Assembly: GCF_900086725.1 (NCBI RefSeq)
Contig: NZ_LT574838.1
Span: 992,257 to 1,032,516, forward strand
DNA: 40,260 nucleotides
Reading direction: 5' to 3'
DNA from: Bariatricus massiliensis
GTDB lineage: Bacteria; Bacillota; Clostridia; Lachnospirales; Lachnospiraceae
Part shown: in pieces, positions 34,764 through 40,260 of the stretch
Layout: each line of letters begins with the position of its first letter
Position numbering within the stretch: the first letter of the stretch is position 1
Notes under the pieces: model-generated
What the model saw: the letters and a program-made list of their open reading frames with translations, nothing else
Databases searched by the model: none
What the model was told of the DNA's origin: nothing
Program-made: the position numbers and the translations under genes

Positions 34764-35879
34764 TTAAATAACTTTTAAAAGACTCAACGTGACCAACAAG
34801 CCTCCTCTATTTTCCAGTGTCAGTTCTCCTCCCATTTGTTTCATAAGAATATCACTGATATAAAGGCCAAGTCCTGCCCCTTGCCTCTCAAGGGCGTTGC
34901 TGCCCCGGTAAAATTTTTGTTTTGCATAAAGGATATCTGCATCGGGTATGCCCGGCCCCTTGTCGTGTATTTTAATATACAGGCGTTCCCCATCCTCAAC
35001 GGAAACGCTCACTTCCGAACCCCTGCCATACTTTTCTGCGTTGCCCAGTACATTTTCCAGCACCTGCCCCAGCCTTCTCTCATCGACCAATACCTTCCCT
35101 GCCACAGGGCAGGCTCCTGTGCTCGCGCCCTGCCGGGCCAGCTCCATGCTTATCCTGTCCCATAGTTCCCCTATGTCCACCGGCTGGGCATTCACTTCCA
35201 GACGGTCCATGTCATTTAACGCATGCAGGAACAAGTCATCCGTGAGTGCGCCGACTTCATCGCACTTTTTTAATATCACCTCGATATATCTCTGCTTCCG
35301 CTCCGGAGCCATGTCCGGCATCAACGCCAGCCCTTCACTATAATTTCGAATCGTGGAGACTGGTGTCTTGATATCATGAGAAATCTCCGCAATCATTGTG
35401 CGGTTCTTCTCCACCGCATCTTTTTCTTTCCTGCGTGCCTCCTTAAGCTCTGTCCGCATCGTATCAAAGGACCACGTAAACTCCCCGAACATCTGTGAGC
35501 GTTCTATTTCCAGCGGAAAATCAAGGTTTCCCTTGGCCAACTGCGCCGCAAATTCCTCCATCCGTATAAAGGGACGGACGCTGGTGCGGTAGAACCATAT
35601 GAGGCAGATTCCCACCCCTGCAAAAAGCAATATGCCTACGGCCAGATATACTTCATTGACTTTACGGTGCATTGCCTGATTGTTTCCAGCTGCGATTATC
35701 TCCTCCAGCTTATTCCGCTGTGCCGCATCTAGGGTAATCTCATGCGTAATCTCATTGATCATCACCCTCTCGTCCCGCACTCCTCCGTCTTTCCCAATCC
35801 ACATCCATCCTAAGCAAAACACAAGCGCAGCTATGCCATATAAGACACCTGTAATTTTAATAAATCTTTTTTTCATCAT
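34764..35879 (-). CDS. Sensor histidine kinase with HAMP domain
   Basis: The 371-residue kinase has two transmembrane helices (8-27 and 76-97) around a short extracytoplasmic loop, a HAMP-like linker (98-150), H168 in ISHDIKTPVST and a HATPase domain with the N-box NVLGNAEKYG, the G1-box IHDKGPGIPD and AGLGLYISDI. It follows its response regulator by six bases and precedes the ABC genes, so the module likely responds to an envelope-active compound. Confidence 0.94.
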   Translation of the reverse strand: MMKKRFIKITGVLYGIAALVFCLGWMWIGKDGGVRDERVMINEITHEITLDAAQRNKLEEIIAAGNNQAMHRKVNEVYLAVGILLFAGVGICLIWFYRTSVRPFIRMEEFAAQLAKGNLDFPLEIERSQMFGEFTWSFDTMRTELKEARRKEKDAVEKNRTMIAEISHDIKTPVSTIRNYSEGLALMPDMAPERKQRYIEVILKKCDEVGALTDDLFLHALNDMDRLEVNAQPVDIGELWDRISMELARQGASTGACPVAGKVLVDERRLGQVLENVLGNAEKYGRGSEVSVSVEDGERLYIKIHDKGPGIPDADILYAKQKFYRGSNALERQGAGLGLYISDILMKQMGGELTLENRGGLLVTLSLLKVI

Positions 35880-35885
35880 CTCCTC

Positions 35886-36563
35886 CTAACGCTCGAAGCG
35901 GTATCCCTTGCCATGGACCGTCAGAATATGAACCGGCTGGGCCGGATTCTCTTCCACCCGTTCCCTCAGCCATCTGATGTGGACAGGCAGGACTGATATA
36001 GAAGATTCTGACCCATATCCCCATATTTCTGTGAACAGCTTTTCTTTTGAAAGCACCTCCCCGGGATGGCGGTACAGATAAACGAGTAAATCGTACATTT
36101 TCGCAGTCATCTCGACAGCCATCCCCCTTTTCGTCACACTGCGGGACATCTGGTCAATGGCAATGTCTCCGAATTCCAGCTTTTGATTCCGTGAATATCC
36201 ATAAGTCCTTCTCATGAGCGCTAAGATACGGGAATAAAGCTCCACCAGCGAATACGGCTTTGCAAGATAGTCGTCTCCCCCCAGCATCAACGCATTGACC
36301 TTATCTGTATCACTTGTCCGGGCAGAGATGAAAATAACCGGCACCTCCGTTTCCCGCCTCAGACGCTCGCAGAACCGGAAGCCATTCATGCCGGGAAGGT
36401 TGATATCCAGCACAATCAGCCTTATCGGATATTCATATAGACATTCCTCTGCTTCTTCCGCAGACCCCGCGCAGACACATCCCAGTCCCTGATCCGTCAG
36501 ATAATCCACAGCCACCTCCGCCAGATCTTTATCGTCTTCTACTATTAAAATTTCTTTTTTCAT
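35886..36563 (-). CDS. OmpR-family response regulator
   Basis: The 225-residue protein has acidic pocket residues ED, phospho-acceptor D53 in VLDINLPGMNG and a C-terminal winged helix (EMTAKMYDLLVYLYRHPGEVLSKEKL, then SSISVLPVHIRWLRERVE). The ATG at 36563 is chosen for its GAGGTGG site; a start seven codons upstream is open. It is first in the RR/HK/ATPase/permease operon. Confidence 0.94.
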   Translation of the reverse strand: MKKEILIVEDDKDLAEVAVDYLTDQGLGCVCAGSAEEAEECLYEYPIRLIVLDINLPGMNGFRFCERLRRETEVPVIFISARTSDTDKVNALMLGGDDYLAKPYSLVELYSRILALMRRTYGYSRNQKLEFGDIAIDQMSRSVTKRGMAVEMTAKMYDLLVYLYRHPGEVLSKEKLFTEIWGYGSESSISVLPVHIRWLRERVEENPAQPVHILTVHGKGYRFER

Positions 36564-36603
36564 CCGTGATTTCCACCTCATCATTCTCTTCGTTTACTTC
36601 CTA

Positions 36604-36632
36604 ACCATACAGCAGCAGCCAGCCGGGCGCAA
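36604..36632 (-). promoter_or_regulatory. Weak promoter candidate for the RR/HK/ABC operon
   Basis: Minus-strand TTGCGC (36627-36632) and TATGGT (36604-36609) are 17 bases apart and about 40 bases before the regulator ATG. Both hexamers are imperfect. Confidence 0.3.
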
Positions 36633-36670
36633 GTACAACTTAATTAAAACACCAAAATCCGTTTTTGCAT

Positions 36671-36694
36671 AAAAAGAAGGGGGCCGCAGCCCCC
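36671..36694 (-). terminator. Terminator after the degenerate-GGDEF gene
   Basis: On the minus strand a six-base all-GC stem (36689-36694 with 36679-36684) with a four-base loop is followed by TTCTTTTT. It lies 15 bases after the stop codon at 36709. Confidence 0.85.
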
Positions 36695-36708
36695 ATAAAA
36701 CAAACCAT

Positions 36709-38010
36709 TTATTTTATAAATTTTTCTTCGAACTGCCGGCTGGCCTCCTTTACAAGAGCCGGCGCGTCCCTGCCATCTTCGGGATATCTAACGGTGCAGT
36801 AGCGCGGGCTGATGAATAGTTTATTATTATCTATTCTTCTTTTCCAGTGCAGCCGTAAGAGGAAATCTTCAATTAAATACTCTGGATTTTGATTACTTGT
36901 AAAAACTGCAATCAAATAACTGTCGTCACTGACCCTTGTTGCAATCGTCTCCTCGGGAAAACAATCTATCAGACTCTGCCTAAACATCGCCAAATATTTG
37001 GCAAGTTCTTCACGCTCCATATTTTTGGTGAATTTACGAAAATTGCCTAACTGAACATTGAGTACTGATAGATTTGTATCAGGATTTTTTAATAGCCTTT
37101 TATTTACAAAGAAGCAAAAGCCATCCATTGTAAGGAGTCCACTGTCTGCGTTAGTATGTCTTGCAATTTGTAATTTCCTCTGCAAATGATAGGTTCGAAA
37201 CAACAATACTCCAATTGCCCAAATACTCAAGCTGAATATTAAAAATGCCAAATAAATGAGCGTGTTCTCTGTGCTTGTAATCCAGCCCCCTTTTGGCAGA
37301 ATGCTGATATTCCATGTGGCAGGCAAGCTGAATTCATGCTTGACGGCATCTGAAAAGTCTACAGAAGAATCGGAAGTGGAAATAACAGTCTTACTCTGCC
37401 CCAAAAAATCTACACGCCAAAGTTCATAGTCGTACTTTCCTTCCTCTAGTTCGTCCAGCCCGAGAGATGAGAGTACATAACCGCTGTCCATAGCCACAAC
37501 GACTTCCCCCACATAGTCTGTCCCCATATAAATCGGCTGTATAAAAAGAAAGATATCGCTGTCCTCATCGAACAAGTGGGTCGGCCCTTCGACAACCGGT
37601 GTTTTTACAACCTTCGCCAGAGTGATACTGTATGCCAAATCCGACATATTTTTTCCGATAAAAGAGCCAAATGACTCTGCAGGATAAATATATTCCAACG
37701 TATCTTCTTTGAAATAGGCAGTATAGACAATGTGCTCATTTTCTTCCAGAAGTCTCTGGGACGTCTTCTTTAATAAACCTAAATCACCCGTATTGTCTAA
37801 ATCAATAGCATAGGACAGCTTTATGGCCTCATTCATATTTCCGAAGGTTTCAGCAAGCCCTCTCCGAAAACCTATTTCCACCGTCTTAGCCTCCGCTACC
37901 CTCCCTGCAACTATTTTATCTTTTACCACACGGACCATCTGAAGCATAACGCCGAGGAATACCAAGGCGATAATGCCAAATAATAGACTTTGTTTTTTTC
38001 TAAATTTCAT
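36709..38010 (-). CDS. Membrane sensor protein with degenerate GGDEF domain
   Basis: The 433-residue protein has a transmembrane helix (about 9-29), an extracytoplasmic sensor region (30-245) of Cache/CHASE-like character, a second helix (250-272) and a GGDEF-fold domain (about 285-430). The active-site loop that reads GGDEF in the partner reads SDDSY here (RVSDDSYLIAVF), so diguanylate cyclase activity is not expected; it may bind GTP or c-di-GMP or act as a partner subunit. No EAL domain is present. It overlaps the upstream diguanylate cyclase gene by 11 bases. Confidence 0.8.
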   Translation of the reverse strand: MKFRKKQSLLFGIIALVFLGVMLQMVRVVKDKIVAGRVAEAKTVEIGFRRGLAETFGNMNEAIKLSYAIDLDNTGDLGLLKKTSQRLLEENEHIVYTAYFKEDTLEYIYPAESFGSFIGKNMSDLAYSITLAKVVKTPVVEGPTHLFDEDSDIFLFIQPIYMGTDYVGEVVVAMDSGYVLSSLGLDELEEGKYDYELWRVDFLGQSKTVISTSDSSVDFSDAVKHEFSLPATWNISILPKGGWITSTENTLIYLAFLIFSLSIWAIGVLLFRTYHLQRKLQIARHTNADSGLLTMDGFCFFVNKRLLKNPDTNLSVLNVQLGNFRKFTKNMEREELAKYLAMFRQSLIDCFPEETIATRVSDDSYLIAVFTSNQNPEYLIEDFLLRLHWKRRIDNNKLFISPRYCTVRYPEDGRDAPALVKEASRQFEEKFIK

Positions 38011-39574
38011 CGCAGTCTCCGTTCAGAAAAAGTGAGTAGTTTGCTTTTCCATGGCGCTTTACATCATACAGGGCCTTATCTGCATTTGCAATCAGCATAG
38101 CCAGTGTAAGTTTTTCACGCCAGACACTGGCGCCAATGCTGCAGTGGATTGATATTTCTTGCTCTTTATGAAGAATGGAAAACTTCAACCGGCCAACTAA
38201 CTCCTGTAGAACATTGTCCAGCTCATCATGATTATCGATATCACATAATATTAAGATAAATTCATCTCCGCCATAACGTCCAACAATCCCATCATACTTT
38301 ACTGCGTACTCCCGGAGCAGGCCGCCCACTTTTCTCAACGCAGTATCGCCTACCGAGTGTCCATTCATATCATTCAACGTTTTCAAATCATCTAAATCAA
38401 TAAAGCAAAGAGCCAACATTTTATTATCTTGTTTGTCTTTCAACAGCATTTCCGCTTGATCCATGAATACTGCCCTAGTAAAAGTTCCGGTCAGCTCATC
38501 ATTAAGCCCCTTACCGGATAAGTGCATAAAATTTTCATAGTCGAGCTGATCCGTGAAATCGCCGCCTTGATACACCTTCTTTTTTATCTCCTGCACCGAA
38601 TTGACCATATTTTCAATGGTTTGGGACTGCGCTTTAACGTGGCGGGCCACAAAATAATACAGCACCGCCATGACGCCCGCTATCCCTGCCATAGTCAAAC
38701 TTACAAGCCCTATAATCGAGCTGAATACCGACCAATAATCCACCTTGATTAGAATATCCCAATTCGCACTTTCAATAGGGCCATATTGTGTATACATTAC
38801 ACGAAAACCCTCACGGCTTTGAAATGCCCCCTTCTGTCTGTTCAGCATATTTTCTTCTAACTGGTCCACCGTTACATCCAATAGTTTATACTTGCCCCAT
38901 ACATCAAGGATAGACGCCCCGTATGTCATATTATTTGTAGCGCACATAACCTGACCCTTGGAGCCAATCAAAACCGCCTCCGCTTTTGTTGCAGACGTAA
39001 TTTCTTCTAAAAGTTCAGATGTTTCATCCAAATTGATTGTGGCAAACAAGCTGCCCGTCATAACACCGTCTTTCATCAAGGGCACAATCACTGTATAATT
39101 TAAAGTTTTGCCGTCCGCTCCAGCCACAAAGCTATCCGTAACATAGGGCTGCTTTGAAGCATATACTTTTTGCATATGTTCACGGCTCGCCAGACTGGCC
39201 GGTTCTTCCCCCAGTGTATATACCAGAATATCTTTATCTACATAGCAGATAAACATATACCCGTAATATTCATTGATTTTATCTAACTTCGCTACCTTTT
39301 CTTCCCACTCAACGTCAGGCTCATAGAAGATTTCAAGTGAGGCCAGAGATTCTAACACTTTTAATGATTCGTCCACTTTTTCCGATATTTGTGCTGACGC
39401 ACTCTGATATACTGTCTGAGCTGTTTGTTTCATATTTACATAAGCCCAGAACGCATTTACAATCATAAGTATACTGATGCTCAAAAGTAAACATACGATA
39501 AAAGTAATACGAACCTTTAGAAAGGATAATCTTTTTTCGCTTTTTTTAGTTTGTTTATTACTTTTAATCTCCAT
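38000..39574 (-). CDS. Membrane-bound diguanylate cyclase with Cache sensor
   Basis: The 524-residue protein has a transmembrane helix (about 22-44), a periplasm-facing double-Cache-like domain (45-280), a second helix (285-305) and a GGDEF domain (355-515) with an intact RYGGDEF active site (GGDEF at 435-439) and FIDLDDLKTLND. The usual RxxD inhibition site is not in register (VKYD, one residue off), so product inhibition may be lacking. ATG 39574 has AGGTGA upstream and is preferred to a longer frame that runs through the inverted repeat. It probably makes c-di-GMP in response to a small external ligand. Confidence 0.88.
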   Translation of the reverse strand: MEIKSNKQTKKSEKRLSFLKVRITFIVCLLLSISILMIVNAFWAYVNMKQTAQTVYQSASAQISEKVDESLKVLESLASLEIFYEPDVEWEEKVAKLDKINEYYGYMFICYVDKDILVYTLGEEPASLASREHMQKVYASKQPYVTDSFVAGADGKTLNYTVIVPLMKDGVMTGSLFATINLDETSELLEEITSATKAEAVLIGSKGQVMCATNNMTYGASILDVWGKYKLLDVTVDQLEENMLNRQKGAFQSREGFRVMYTQYGPIESANWDILIKVDYWSVFSSIIGLVSLTMAGIAGVMAVLYYFVARHVKAQSQTIENMVNSVQEIKKKVYQGGDFTDQLDYENFMHLSGKGLNDELTGTFTRAVFMDQAEMLLKDKQDNKMLALCFIDLDDLKTLNDMNGHSVGDTALRKVGGLLREYAVKYDGIVGRYGGDEFILILCDIDNHDELDNVLQELVGRLKFSILHKEQEISIHCSIGASVWREKLTLAMLIANADKALYDVKRHGKANYSLFLNGDCDEI

Positions 39575-39617
39575 AACTCGGTCACCTATCAATACTTTAT
39601 TCTTTATCAAAGCCAAC

Positions 39618-39764
39618 AAGGTACACCTTTTTGACAGGTTGTCCTTCAGCCGATCTGATGTACAAATACATGAATACCTTGCCTTTTTAACCATTATGGG
39701 ATAAAATAATAGATGGATAGCTATGTTTTTTACGCTATTTCACTTTGTCAAAAAGGTGTACCTT
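39618..39764. repeat. 19-base perfect inverted repeat flanking a possible invertible promoter
   Basis: AAGGTACACCTTTTTGACA at 39618-39636 is repeated exactly in reverse complement at 39746-39764, 109 bases apart. Each copy contains its own partial dyad, AAGGT-AC-ACCTT, with a two-base asymmetric centre (39623-39624 and 39758-39759), the usual geometry of a serine-recombinase crossover site. A recombinase of that class starts 70 bases to the right. Confidence 0.8.
39679..39707 (+). promoter_or_regulatory. Promoter inside the inverted-repeat segment
   Basis: TTGCCT (39679-39684) and TAAAAT (39702-39707) are 17 bases apart and point right, to the recombinase gene, in the orientation sequenced. 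If the segment inverts, it would point left to the diguanylate cyclase genes. Confidence 0.5.
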
Positions 39765-39834
39765 TATACTATTTTTTATCACGGCAAATATTTATTCAAC
39801 CTTCAGCCATACTAAAGGCAGGAGGTTTTTTTAT

Positions 39835-40260
39835 ATGAAAAATTTTTATGGATACATGAGAGTTTCAACTATAGAGCAGAACATGGAGCGTCAGAAAATC
39901 GAACTTTTGCGGTGGGGCATTATAGAACAGAACATATTTTGCGATAAGTTATCCGGCAAGGATTTTAATAGGCCGCAATACCAGAAGCTCAAGCAAAAAT
40001 TGCACGAGGGCGATGTACTCGTTGTCAAAAGCATTGACCGGCTTGGAAGGAACTACGAAGATATACAAGAAGAGTGGCGCGAGATCGTAAAGGGCAAAAA
40101 GGCAGATATCGTAATTTTAGATATGCCGATTCTTGATACCCGCACCAATAAAGACTTAATAGGAACCCTTATCTCTGATATTGTCTTACAGCTTCTCTCT
40201 TATGTGGCACAGGCAGAACGAGAAAATATCAAGCAGCGGCAGTTGGAGGGCATTGCGATT
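39835..40260 (+). CDS. Serine recombinase (resolvase/invertase family), partial
   Basis: The first 142 codons are present and the gene continues past the right edge. The catalytic serine lies in YGYMRVST (S11), followed by the family motifs KSIDRLGRNYEDI and AQAERENIKQRQ, which ends the catalytic domain and enters the long helix E. This is a small serine recombinase of the Tn3-resolvase/DNA-invertase type; large-integrase insertions are not seen. GGAGG lies nine bases or so before the ATG. It may act on the inverted repeats immediately upstream, or belong to a mobile element further right. Confidence 0.92.
   Translation, partial: MKNFYGYMRVSTIEQNMERQKIELLRWGIIEQNIFCDKLSGKDFNRPQYQKLKQKLHEGDVLVVKSIDRLGRNYEDIQEEWREIVKGKKADIVILDMPILDTRTNKDLIGTLISDIVLQLLSYVAQAERENIKQRQLEGIAI

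Noticed and set aside
39575..39694. 40-codon N-terminal extension of the diguanylate cyclase
   Set aside because: The longer start has no ribosome-binding site and the extension runs through the left inverted repeat; the shorter start fits the usual short tail before the first membrane helix.

Overview
The window reads as chromosomal DNA of an anaerobic Firmicute, most likely a gut Lachnospiraceae/Clostridia member. The reasons are strong AGGAGG ribosome-binding sites, compact overlapping operons, many BceAB-type and FtsX-type ABC exporters with dedicated two-component systems, an LRR surface protein with a QTGD-type wall-sorting tail, and a clostridial-type sigma-54 catabolic cluster. No rRNA, tRNA or CRISPR was seen. 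This species guess is inference from gene content only.

Layout. (1) 1-7547: a nucleoside salvage regulon. A long minus-strand operon encodes an ECF transporter (S, T and two ATPases), an MFS carrier, uridine phosphorylase, a TenA-like protein and the start of a nucleoside hydrolase. It is divergent from a Crp/Fnr-type regulator followed by a TudS/DUF523-like putative desulfidase. Together these suggest import and cleavage of (thio)pyrimidine nucleosides followed by removal of sulfur. The intergenic region holds overlapping divergent promoters and one palindrome placed to activate one operon and repress the other. (2) 7596-9506: PadR/DUF1700/DUF4097 envelope-stress-like operon with a near-consensus promoter. 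(3) 9592-11702: LRR surface protein with two LytTR-like boxes upstream. (4) 11735-17907: small membrane protein, LytTR regulator with GHKL kinase, and a convergent TetR/ABC/FtsX operon. (5) 17952-22448: BceAB/BceRS-like peptide-sensing and detoxification module. (6) 22477-31567: a sigma-54 controlled acid-sugar catabolic cluster. It has a DUF1537 kinase, class II aldolase, its own rpoN, a SAF-domain dehydrogenase, a PrpR-like activator, and a divergent KdgT permease plus amidohydrolase. Both transcription units carry near-perfect -24/-12 promoters. (7) 31595-36694: RR/HK/ABC ATPase/FtsX permease operon. (8) 36709-40260: an overlapping pair of membrane GGDEF proteins (one intact, one degenerate), then a 19-bp perfect inverted repeat around about 110 bp, then a small serine recombinase running off the right edge.

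The three most interesting items are the putative thionucleoside salvage regulon, the sigma-54 operon that contains the gene for its own sigma factor, and the candidate invertible promoter between the diguanylate cyclase pair and the serine recombinase. All functions are read from motifs and context without database searches.
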